A stretch of 64,000 nt of DNA from Corylus avellana (taxonomy: Eukaryota; Streptophyta; Magnoliopsida; Fagales; Betulaceae): the NCBI RefSeq assembly GCF_901000735.1, contig NC_081544.1, positions 26,840,095-26,904,094 of the forward strand, read 5' to 3'. The notes under the pieces are model-generated. The model made no database searches. It was not told where the DNA came from and saw nothing but the letters and a program-made list of their open reading frames with translations. The position numbers were made by a program, and so were the translations under genes. Shown here piece after piece: positions 22,111 to 32,542 of the stretch (positions within the stretch are counted from its first letter, which is position 1; each line of letters starts with the position of its first letter).

Positions 22111-23909
22111 AAATTGTAACATCCCCAGTCCGTTAAGACTGAGTTTGCCACTTTTCTTCTTTTTCAACAAAAATTCTTGCAAAGATCTATAAGGTCTATC
22201 GGAGTACTTGATTTTAAAAGATACAATAAATGCGTAAAACATTTTTTTTTCAAGAGATTTTATTACAAGCGGAATTAGAAAACATTAGATTTTAGTTGCG
22301 GAATATCATATCATTACAATAACTTATATGAAAAGACTTTGAAAATTAATAATTATTCCCACCCCATTCCGGCCTCCTATTCCAGCATCCTTTCTACTTG
22401 AAAACAAGAAATAAAACTGAATGAGCCCAAAGGGGGCCCAGCAAGTAAAATCCATAACCATAAATAGTTTTACTCCTTGTTCTCAGTTTTGAAAATCGTT
22501 TTCACAAATAAATATACATCCAGCCATAATAATATATGTACGTACGGTTGCATCTCCCGTAACATATACATACTATTACATCTAGTAATAGATCATCGTT
22601 GTAAATCATCTTAGCATATCTTCGTTGAAAATATAGTATCATTTTCTCATAATAAAGCCCATGTACACTATTACCCCTGTGCACGAGGGTTGCGGGTCCT
22701 TGTGACCATGGCACTGAACTGTGGCCTCAGCCATGCCCGACCGTCAATTAACTCTTTTTCTTGGTGCACTCAACGGTCTGTTGATGGAATACCACCTTCT
22801 GGCATAGCCTCCTTCAGTGGTTTCGCCTCCATCCGAGTATCGGTACCGAACTCTCATCTTTACTTATCTTGAGGCCAAAAATACTCTCCTCCATACATGT
22901 GCCCTTATTTCATAAACATTTATCTCATCTCTTGTACTTTTCTTTGTACTTCTTTTGATGCATCTTAGGGCAACATGTAGGAGGGTTTATCATCTTTTTT
23001 TTTCTTTCTTATAATCATCATCATTTCTCAACTTTCTTTTCTCAAAATGGAAACCTTTTCAAATATAAACTTGTTGTACTTAGAAAGCGTTTAAATAAAT
23101 AGAAACTTTCTAGATAATTCTTTTAGAAATCCTTCATGCATGCAACATAACTTCATAATACATAAATAAAATAATCATTTACAATTTACTAAAGAATGAA
23201 TAAATAGTATGACATGAAGTAATTTTAGAAGGGGTAGTGAATTTACTTACCTCTAGACTGAAGCTAGAAGTGGTATGAAGGAATCTAGTTGCTCCAATAT
23301 GACTAACACCACTAGTATATCTTTTGAAACTACTTTCTAAAGTCCGCTATCTCTTGTGTTCTTTCTTTCTTGTAGCGCTTGGTCTCGCCCTTTCTCTCTT
23401 TGTTCTGAGTAAACACTCTTAGAAAGAAGAAAGACCGAGTAAAAAGCGGAAGAAGGAAGAATATATGCAAGAGATGGGAGAGGAGATGAGTGGTGAAAAT
23501 ACTGAAGGAGAAGGGCTCTATTTATAGGAGAAAATCAAACACTATTCTACCTTCAATTTACAATTATACCCTCATTTTACTATTTCACCAACCCTATACT
23601 ATTTCACCAACCCTATACTATTCTACTTTCAATTTACAATTATACCCTCATTTTACTATTTCACCAACCCTATACTATTTCACCAACCCTATACTATTCT
23701 ACCTACCCTATACTATTCTACCTTCTTATTCTACCATCCTTATACCTACCATTTACTATCTTATTATTTCACCAATTACCATTCTCTAATTACCACTCTC
23801 ATAAATTTCCCAAGAATTAAAATCCTTAGCTACAATGGATATTAAAATAACATCATTATCAAAATAATCTATTTAAATAGCTTTGAAAATTCTGGGGCAC
23901 TACAAAGAG

Positions 23910-24290
23910 TAAGGCACAACACATGCAATATTTAATTTAAATGAGGAGTGAATTTGATGGAGTTAAGGTTCGAACCTAGGACATTTGACTCTAATACCAT
24001 GTTAAATTAACATTGTCTCAAAAGCTTAAGCTCGTAGATAAGAAAAGATAAATTTAATTGTTTAATACCATGTTAAATTACTCTAAGCTGATAGGAAAAG
24101 ATAAATTTAATTATTTAGGTGCGACTCAACACGTGAAATAATATTTAATTAAAATGGAAGGTAAATGACGAAGTCAAGGTTCGATCACAAAACCTTTGGC
24201 TCTGATACTATGTTAAATCATAATTTTTTTTTTTTTAAAGCTTTAGCTAATAAGAAAGGGTAAATTTAATCATTTAATCATTACTTTAAA
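23910..24290 (-). mobile_element. TRIM-like tandem array (LTR and internal units repeated)
   Basis: Two sites resembling the tRNA-iMet PBS complement (CTCTAATACCA at 23992-24002 and CTCTGATACTA near 24201-24211) are each followed by a TGTTAAAT start. TGTTAAAT...AAATTTAATT units begin near 24003, 24067 and 24212. The parts between (23910-24002 and 24119-24211) resemble each other (GGCACAACACATG versus GCGACTCAACACGTG, and the GTTCGA motif). This fits a small terminal-repeat retrotransposon whose LTR and internal parts were tandemly multiplied by recombination. Confidence 0.45.
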
Positions 24291-26782
24291 TATATATATA
24301 AAACTAGACTTTTTTTTCTTTTTTTTTCTCTTTTATTTTTCTAGCGGAAAAAATGAGACGCCTGGGGAATGAAGCTCTATAGGGAAATATGAATGTGAAA
24401 GAGTAAATGTGTTATACACGGGGAAGCCTAAATGTCAGAGGAATTTAGGTACTAGGTATTAATGGTGAAGACACTCTTTTTAAGTTTAAGTGGGATTTCA
24501 AAAAAAAAAAATGGCTCTGTTGTTTAGTAACCAAATGACGGGAATGTTTTATTTATAAAATATTATTAGCATCATTTGCATATATATAAATGTGTCCCTT
24601 CCATAAAAAGTGACAAGATTGGACGCTCTTACTGTGGTAAGGACATTAAGAGTATGTTTGAAATTGTGTTTTGAAGTTAAAGCTTTTAAGCAAAAAAAAA
24701 AAATTTTGGCAAAAGTTTTATTTTTAAGTTTTTGTTAAAAGTTCGTTTTGGTAATTTTTAGAGTAAAAAAAGTTGAAAAAGTGCTTTCGAAATTTTTTAC
24801 CAAACGAGCAAACTTTTGTTTTGCACAGTTTTTTAAGTACTATAAATACTTTTTAAACTCTTAAATGCAATCTCAAATAGGCTCTAAATTTTTCTAAATT
24901 TACCACATTTTAAAAAGAAATAAAAAAATTATTTCTAAGTTAGCATCTTTTACATAAAAAGGGCACCAATTTTACGATTTTTCTACCTTGAGTGACGAAA
25001 AATATTTTATAAAATGGCATCATTTACATAAAAAAGGGCGGGCGGGGGTAATTTTATGACATTTAACAAAAACAGCCCTAAATATAGATGATAGCGTCAT
25101 TTTTCTAAAAATAATGCTAAAAAAAACATACATTAATGATTTGTAGTAACGTGAAATATCCCCATCATGACTATTTCAACACCATGCGCGCATGGTGCAC
25201 GACATTCGAAGTGTAGAAATGTCTAGCTAGATGAAGACATGGTTTGCGTACAGAATATCCCCATCATGGCTTTTTTTCTACACCATGGTGCACGGCATTC
25301 TTAATTAGTTCGATGAAGATATATATGGCTGCACATGTAATATCTCCATCATGCCTATTTCTACACCCCGGTGGACGGCAATCCTAAGCATAGAAATTAA
25401 TGCCTAGCTCGATGAAGACATGGTTTTCAACATTACCTACGCAAATATATATATATATATAAACTAAGGTTTTGTTTGTTTCAACCTAAAATATTTTTCT
25501 CAATAAAAAATATTTTCTTGAAAATTAATGATTTCTCTGAAAATATTTTATGAGGTTTGATGTATTTGTAAAATCACAAATATATGTATAAAATAATAGA
25601 AGACAAATGGGTCGTTTTAATTTGTTGGGTACAAGTATGGTTTTTAAGAATGAGAATTAATATTACAATTATTAAATTTTATCCCCGATATTGTGATATA
25701 CCATCACTTGTGATCTTTTGTGAGTAGTTTCCATTTAAGTTCAATTAATTGTTTGGTGTAACTTAAGTTTTGAATAATAAGAAATTGTGTTTTGATGACA
25801 ACTTTCGTTGCAATGAATAATTTTATGTAATGAATTTTCTATGCGCCTTCTTCTTTCCACCCACGTGTTGAAAACTAACACGTCACTAGCAACTTTTTTA
25901 TTATCATTCGAAATTAGAAATGATGTTAATAAAAAAATAAAAATAAAAATTGAACTTATCAACAACGACGAAGACCCAAAAGGGCTTCTTGGTAAACTCT
26001 TCTTTGTGAGTTTTTTGTTTAAATAATAATAAGAAGTGACTGATGTAATCTAAATATAGAATAAGATGTTGATTTTTGTGAGAGAAAAATAGAGATGGAA
26101 AATAAAAATTGGTTGCAAAACATAACCGGTCTTTCTGATTGAGATTCACACCCAGACCTAGTGATATGTACAATGCATGCCGGCTCATATAAAAAGAATA
26201 TTTATCAAAATAAAAAAGCATCCATGGCCATCCCAGCAGGTGTTATCAATTATGAACCAATTTAAAGCATATATCTACGCAACTTTTTTTTTTTCAATGC
26301 TGATAATTTTATGGGAAGGATATATCACTTAATTACAGTGATGATAATGATACACAGAAATTGGTGGACTTCAAGCTAATTATTCTAATTCGACTGATCA
26401 AGAACACCACCCAGAGAAGAGAAATGATATAAAGCCATCAATTAATTTACTCTGCCCAATCTTTCAACTAGTAAATCAAATAGAAAAATGCTACACTTAT
26501 CAAATTAAAAAAAATAAATAAATAGTTTCCAATTGATGTGTTACCGTTCTATAACACGTGAGAAGAAACATAATATAGATTTGTCTACACAAGACCCAGT
26601 CAAGAGAATAGGAGATCTTCTAGACGAAGTACAACTGTGTTTTTTTTCTTCTTTTTTTTTGGCAATTTTATTTTTTATATTCAATATATAGGAGAGGGGA
26701 AATGGGGAGATAATACAAGTATAAATTTCTATTTAAACTGTAGTGAAAGAAAGGGCTGCTTCATCAGGTGATCAAAGAAGCC
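24291..26782. other. Intergenic AT-rich DNA upstream of the first EF-hand gene
   Basis: No gene is accepted. It holds three imperfect ~100-base repeats (25154-25430), homopolymer runs, and a TATAAAT at 26720-26726, 57 bases before the ATG at 26783, which could be that gene's TATA box. Confidence 0.5.
25154..25430. repeat. Three imperfect tandem repeats of about 90-100 bp
   Basis: Units start near 25154, 25254 and 25339. Each carries AATATCCCCATCATG, ACACC(A)TGGTGCACGGCATTC and TAGNTCGATGAAGA blocks. They are non-coding; purpose unknown. Confidence 0.6.
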
Positions 26783-27602
26783 ATGGACATTGAAGAGTTA
26801 CACGTTGCTGCTTCAGCTTACTATAACAATGCCTCCTCGGAAGTAAAGCAGCTAGCGCGGGAGTTTTTCGAGTCAATGGATACGAATGAGGATGACACAG
26901 TGAGCATGGATGAGTTCGTGGAGTTCTTCAAAGGATACAGCAACAACAACATGTACAGCAAGAACCATTTCACTGCATTGGACAGGAACCGCGACGGCTG
27001 CTTGCAGTTCCGGGAAGTGCTGACGTTGTACTACATCATGAAAACCCGGGGCGTGTGGTGCAAACAATGCAGAACGTGCCTTACAGGACTCTATTTCACT
27101 TGCGTCACGTGCTTTGACAGCGCTGACGACATGACCTACGATCTCTGCGCTGCGTGCTATAGCAAACGCAACTTCCAGCACCCCCACCCCTCCTCCTCCT
27201 TCCTTGATAGCTACGTCTTGCTACGCTCCAAGAATGGTACTGAAGCAAATCGCAATCGGGTAAATGTTAAATCATTCTGGATTAATTTCCTAATTACCAT
27301 ATTTAATTATATCTTACTTAATTACGGGTAAATGTTAATAAATTATTTAATGCATGCATGCAGGCAATAGTTCCACGACCCATGAATAATTATGAACCTC
27401 AACGGGCGGTAACTTTTGTTTTCTACTTTCTTCTTCAATTTGACATCTTCATGCATGCACTTTTGATACACTCAGATTAATTAAGTCTAGTTTTTAATTT
27501 CTTGTTTCATTTCGCTTTCAGAGTAAACTGCAAACCGCATTACGAACATTGGAGGCGGCGATTAGTATCGGGAGTATTGTGACTAATTGTAGCATCATGT
27601 GA
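26783..27602 (+). CDS. EF-hand and ZZ-like zinc-finger protein with C-terminal CSIM box, paralogue 1 (3 exons)
   Basis: Exons 26783-27259, 27364-27408 and 27522-27602 join in phase 0 with GT-AG introns to give 200 residues; the short third exon carries the stop. Two EF-hand loops are visible: DTNEDDTVSMDE (about residues 36-47; Gly6 is Asp) and DRNRDGCLQFRE (about 70-81). A ZZ-like Cys/His cluster follows (about 95-140): CKQC, CRTC, CVTC, CAAC and HPHP. The end is NCSIM, a CaaX-type motif. Likely a calcium sensor that may be lipid-anchored; partners are unknown. The start at 26783 matches the paralogue; an upstream in-frame GTG at 26768 is not used. The paralogue lies 2.7 kb downstream on the same strand. 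Confidence 0.8.
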
Positions 27603-29821
27603 TTGTGAGGTGATCAATTAAGAGGAAATCAAAGATGCACAAGAACTGCGTGCCGTTTTTGGGATACAGGAATGGGCATGCCCAAAATAATGGCATAATT
27701 TACGTTTCTTCTTCCTTTATTTCTAGATCTGTTTGCTTAATTAGCTTGTGTAATTCAGTAATTCTTTATTACAACGCATATGTTATTTCTTCATGCTTTG
27801 GCTTTATCAAAGTATTGAAAACAAGAGTGTTCAATTATCGATTACTGTCTGTAAAACCAGCTAAAATTGGGGGACAAAATTACGGATGTATGGTTAGAAC
27901 TCATTATATATATATATATAAACTCATAAAATTGATTTGCACGTACGGCGAAAGGCTTGTGGTTTGATGAAACACCAAAGTCTAACTGTCTAAGAGAGAT
28001 GCAACGGAAACTCTAGCTATAACAAAACTCTCTTGGCACACGTCAAAAGTCGTTACTGGTTTTGTTATCGTTTATCTTATAGGTCTCAAAGATTTCCACG
28101 AATAACATATCAAAAGTTACATGGTAAGGTACGGCGAGCTCCCGCACCCTCAAAAGTTACATGGTAAGGTACGGCGAGCTCCCGCAGCGGTGCGGCAGCT
28201 TCCTTTGGTGTTTCGGCAAAAGTTAACAATTTAAGTAAAAGAATGTCAAACTCAAAAAATGATTTATGATTTTTAAAAATAAAAAATTATTTTACAAAAA
28301 TTAAAGAAAATTATCAAATAAAAAAAATACTAGCGAAAATAGCTCTAATGCATAAGTCAAATCTTTGCTTACGGAGATATATATAGCAATAATGCTAAGT
28401 CTACAGGCATCTGGCTGATTAATTAGCTGCGGACTAGGAGTCCAAGATTACCCTTTTTATAGGCATGATGGCAGTTATTAGGATTTATGCCATCAAATCT
28501 CGAGAACTCTGGGTTTTTGGGCTTTGTCAGCCTCTCGGGTCCACATCAGTTTTACTTAGTGGGCTGGACGGTCAGGTCCACTGGTCCAGTCGGCCAAAAT
28601 CCAAACAATTTCGAAGAACTTGAAATCAATATATAAATCAATAATGAAAGGTTGCTAGGAGATTGTCACAAATGGACTTGTAGGTTGATAAAGTCAGCTT
28701 GAAGTTATGATTCGGATTAGTTAGGCCATGTGTTGTTAGTCTTTAACTAATCATTTGATTACTAGGACAATTGAGTGCAATATTGTTTTTAGGAATATAT
28801 ATAATAGTCTAAGCCTAGTTGCAAAAGTATATATGTTCCAAAGAATAACTACCTACTTTCTGTAAGTTGGTTGGCTCGTCTAAACATATTGCTGATAGGT
28901 TACCACCCTACCAATTAGATAAGTGATATTCGGGTTTTCTCTCCACCAATTAACATGTTGTCTTTTATTCTTCTTCGTATCCATAAGAACTTCTCATCAA
29001 TTACTTCACCCACATGTTGCCTATTAATTAACTTAAAGCAACTAATGCAAAAAAAAACATTTATCTTTTACAAATGATCATTATATTGTTTTTTCACGTC
29101 TTTTAATTTATCACAAAGATATATTGCTTAATTAGAGAGATGAATGATGATGGATATATAGAAATTGATGGACTTAATTAATAGCTAGATAAGTCTAATT
29201 TGACTAAAGAAAAGCACCGACACAAACGAATAATAAGGCCACCATGGTTGGTTCGATACATTTTGAGGCCTAAGGCATAAAGATTAAGAGATACATTTTC
29301 CTTATTTTTAAATATTAATTAAATAATATTTAATTTAATATTAATATTATTTTAACAAATCTATTTAAAGCTCCTTCTTGAGATTCAATTAATTTTTAGT
29401 TATTCTCTCTCTTTTTTTTTTTTTTTTTCATATCCATATTCAATTTGCCTTTTCTTAATAGTCAAATTTTGTAATATTTGTTTCATCCTAATAGTTATAT
29501 TTTTGAATATTTTTCTTTTTCTTACGGTCATATTTTTAAAATTTTGAATTTTTCTTGACTACCATCCAACACTGTAGAGAAAATTCTCTACGAATGTGAA
29601 AAATAAATAAAAAAGAGAGAGTGAAAAAAAAAAATTATTATTTTTTATTCTTTTTGTAAGTGACCAAACAAAAACAACCATTTTGATCGATCAGGCTATT
29701 TAGAGAAGATTTTTTGTGGTCATTTGTGATTTGGCTTAGCCCAAAAAAAAAAAAAAAAACTATTTTAATGAGTCTACTAGGCCGGGGTGCTCTAAATAAA
29801 AGGAATTAAAAGTCAAAAAAC

Positions 29822-29852
<31 letters not shown>

Positions 29853-29854
29853 AA

Positions 29855-29916
<62 letters not shown>

Positions 29917-30278
29917 AGAGAGAGAGAATTAAAAGTCATCGACTTTACCACTTCACCACTTGCAGATCAAGGGTGCGAACTACTCACACATGAAGACTGA
30001 ATTCTTCTTCTTCTCCTTTCTTTTTTGTTTCTCTACGTACACTTGTTGTACCCACTGAAAGAATTATCTACAGAATCTGAGGTGTCACTCCAACGTTAAT
30101 TCAACATCTCCAAACGAAGACTTTACACCATTTGTCAGCTTCAACAGCTGGAGCTACCCTAGCTACGCATATATATATATATATAAAACTGATCAAGCAA
30201 ATTCATTTGACTTCTATCAACATTAAGGGGGTTTGATTCTGATATATATTTTCCAAACCCCAGGAGAGCTCGATCGAC
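27603..30278. other. Intergenic region between the two EF-hand paralogues
   Basis: The first part (27603-27700) is the 3' flank of paralogue 1 and resembles that of paralogue 2 (GATCAATTAAGAGGAAATCAAAGATG..., GGGCATGCCCAAAATAATGG), so the duplicated gene unit included the 3' UTR. A 40-bp direct duplication lies at 28111-28186 and a long (TA)n microsatellite at 29822-29912. TATAAA at 30182-30187 is about 95 bases before the next ATG and may be its TATA box. Confidence 0.55.
29822..29912. repeat. (TA)n microsatellite, interrupted
   Basis: Two (TA)n blocks separated by AAGTCAAAAC, followed by a (GA)n run. Tyr/Ile-alternating frames across it are artefacts. Confidence 0.95.
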
Positions 30279-32542
30279 ATGAACATGGAAGAGTTACACA
30301 TAGCTGCTGCAGCCTACTACAACAATTCCTCCTGGCAACTTCAGCAGCTAGCGAACGACTTCTTCCGCTCAATGGACATGAATAGGGATGGCCTTGCTAG
30401 CCTCAATGAGTTCGTGGATTTCTTCAGGCAATGCGGCTACCACTGGATCGACCCCAACTTTTTCCGTAGCTTGGACCGCAACAGGGACGGTAGCTTGGAT
30501 TTCAATGAAGTCCTGACGTTGTACTACATCATGAAAACCCGGGGCGTGTGGTGCAATCAATGCAGAGCATGCCTTATGGGACTCTATTTCACATGCGTCA
30601 CGTGCTTTGACAGCGCCGACAACACCTACGATCTCTGCGCTACTTGCTATAGTGCACGGAGTTTCCGCCACCACCACCCAACCTTCTTGGATACCTTCGT
30701 CTTGCTACGCTCCAAGAGAGGGCTTCCTCCCGGTGTAGCAAATCCCAATCCGGTAAGCCAATGCAAATTTGGAAATGAGAAATGCTATAGTTCCTTATGA
30801 TCGATGTTCTTTTAGTATTTTTGTAGATCTTACCTACTTTTTTTTTTTGAGGACAGGTAGAGTGCATTTTTTTAAAAAAATAATATTCACTTAGGTTCAC
30901 GATAACACCATGAAGAAGTACTGTATGTAAACAAGGGAATCAGATTGCAGAAACTCCACCTTAGACCACTTATTTATTTATTTTTTATATACTCAATTCT
31001 CATTCCGTTCGATCATTTCATTGGGCTCACGTAACACGTACATCAATCTTTGAATCAGTGTTTATCAAAGAATATGGAAAAATCTAAGGAATATAGGCAT
31101 TGTCACATCAATTCACTGATTAAATGGGAGTTGAGTATTTAAAATTACTCTTAAATTAAATAATTCTAGTTTTACTATATTAGTCATTAACATATTTACT
31201 TATTTAGAGTAGGTAAATGTTAAAGTGTTTTCTCACGCGGCCTAAGCTAGTATAGGGGGATATACTTGGTTAGATTTAATAATGTATAAGTTGCTCATAT
31301 GTCATCTAAAATTTTAAATGAAATGGAACCATGTACACCGTTAAATAAAACAAAAAAAAAATCTTAATCGTAAAATAGATTTACCTTATTCTTTTAAGGA
31401 CTCTTTTTTATTTTTACCCAATTAATCGTGTTGTATTGACCCTATTTAATTATTAAACGCAGGCATTAGTTCCACAGCCTTATGCTGCAAATGCACCTCG
31501 AAAGGTAAGTTTTTGTGTCTTCTATTCTTCTTCAATTTTTCCCTTTTAGTATTCTTCAAAACAAAATTAAAATTTCATTTTAGTAATAATTGTTGGAGTT
31601 ATCCCACATCGGTTGTGGAATAGGCTGATGGTTAGTTTATAAGTGTGAGAGAAAGTTGCACCTCTTGAGCTAACTTTTGGGGTTGAGAGAGGCTAAAGAT
31701 CACCCAACACTAGTATCAGAGTCATTGTTTACCAGCAAGTCTTAGCCCAACAGTCCACAGGAGAAATGAATTGTCGTTGCTCCAACCCAGGGCTCGATGT
31801 GTGAGGGGAGATTGTTGGGGTTATCCCATATCGGTTGTGAAATGGGCTAGTGGTCAAATAATTTATAAGTGTGAAAAAGTCTCACCTCTTAAGTTAACTT
31901 TTGGAGTTGAGAGAGGCTCAAGACCACCCAACAATAATTTGACATCTTCATCCACATACACTAACATAATCTAAGAACTCTAGTTTTTTGTCCGGATATG
32001 AATCCACTCGAAGAAATAACATTGTAACTAGAAAATGACGATATTTTGTTCGATATACAAGTTGCTCATTAATTTTCTTCAATACTGAGGAATATGCTAC
32101 CAGCCTACCCATCCAATACCGACTGTAGAGAAAAAAAAAAATAATACAGAAAAATATGTGACGGGTTGATTAATAAATATTAATATATCAGACGCCGCCC
32201 ACACGTCTTTCTCCACTTCTACTCTTTATTCTCTGTTTTCATATTATTCAACCCGTCATATATTTCTATAGTTATATATATCTGCAAAATCATTTTCAAG
32301 GAGGATTAATGGCTACCAATTGACAGTGCAACTAACTCTCTATCCCATTTACTTAGAGGAAAAAACCAAAAAAAAAAATGAAAAAGAAAAATTTGCAGGT
32401 TATATATGCAAATGATTTTCCAATTAAAGTGTACTCATTTCTTGTTCCATTTGGCTTTTAGAATATATGGTGGACCGCATTTCAAGCATTGGAGACGGCG
32501 CTTAGTGTCGGTAATATTTTTGCTAGTTGTAGCATCATGTGA
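30279..32542 (+). CDS. EF-hand and ZZ-like zinc-finger protein with C-terminal CSIM box, paralogue 2 (3 exons)
   Basis: Exons 30279-30752, 31463-31504 and 32462-32542 join in phase 0 to give 198 residues. Both EF-hand loops look canonical: DMNRDGLASLNE (about residues 36-47) and DRNRDGSLDFNE (about 69-80). The ZZ-like cluster (about 94-138) has CNQC, CRAC, CVTC, CATC and HHHP. The protein ends SCSIM, as in paralogue 1, though the rest of exon 3 has diverged. Intron 2 (957 bases) carries a TRIM retrotransposon at 31591-31933 just upstream of the exon for the CaaX box. A second copy of exons 2-3 at 45880-46966 is probably the other allele. A calcium-sensing role is inferred from the family. Confidence 0.8.
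31591..31933 (+). mobile_element. Complete TRIM retrotransposon in intron 2 of paralogue 2
   Basis: LTRs of 119 and 121 bp (31591-31709 and 31813-31933; TGTTGG...CACCCAACA) enclose about 100 bases. A PBS-like TAGTATCAGAG (from 31711) follows LTR 1 and a purine tract GAGGGGAGAT precedes LTR 2. Duplications ATAAT lie at 31586-31590 and 31934-31938. The same insertion occurs at 46014-46353, so it predates the split of the two copies. Confidence 0.85.

Larger units (their letters stand above)
13259..23904 (-). mobile_element. Complete non-autonomous LTR retrotransposon (LARD-like), with nested insertions
   Basis: The two LTRs (TGTAACATCC...ACTACA as read on plus) are at 22115-23904 (5' LTR in element sense) and 13259-14631 plus 16434-16868 (3' LTR, split by a nested solo LTR). 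Target duplications AAGAG flank it at 13254-13258 and 23905-23909. The PBS for initiator tRNA-Met is at 22099-22110 and a purine tract (minus strand) at 16869-16882. A minus-strand TATA box sits in the LTR at 23519-23526. The internal region, 16883-22114, shows no gag or pol on the element strand. Without nested insertions it would be about 7.5 kb. Mobilisation would need proteins from another element. Confidence 0.9.

Noticed and set aside
26768..26782. Upstream GTG start for EF-hand paralogue 1
   Set aside because: A GTG start is not expected in a plant nuclear gene, and the ATG at 26783 aligns with the start of the paralogue.
29760..29951. Frame with long Tyr-Ile alternation
   Set aside because: It is the translation of a (TA)n microsatellite.
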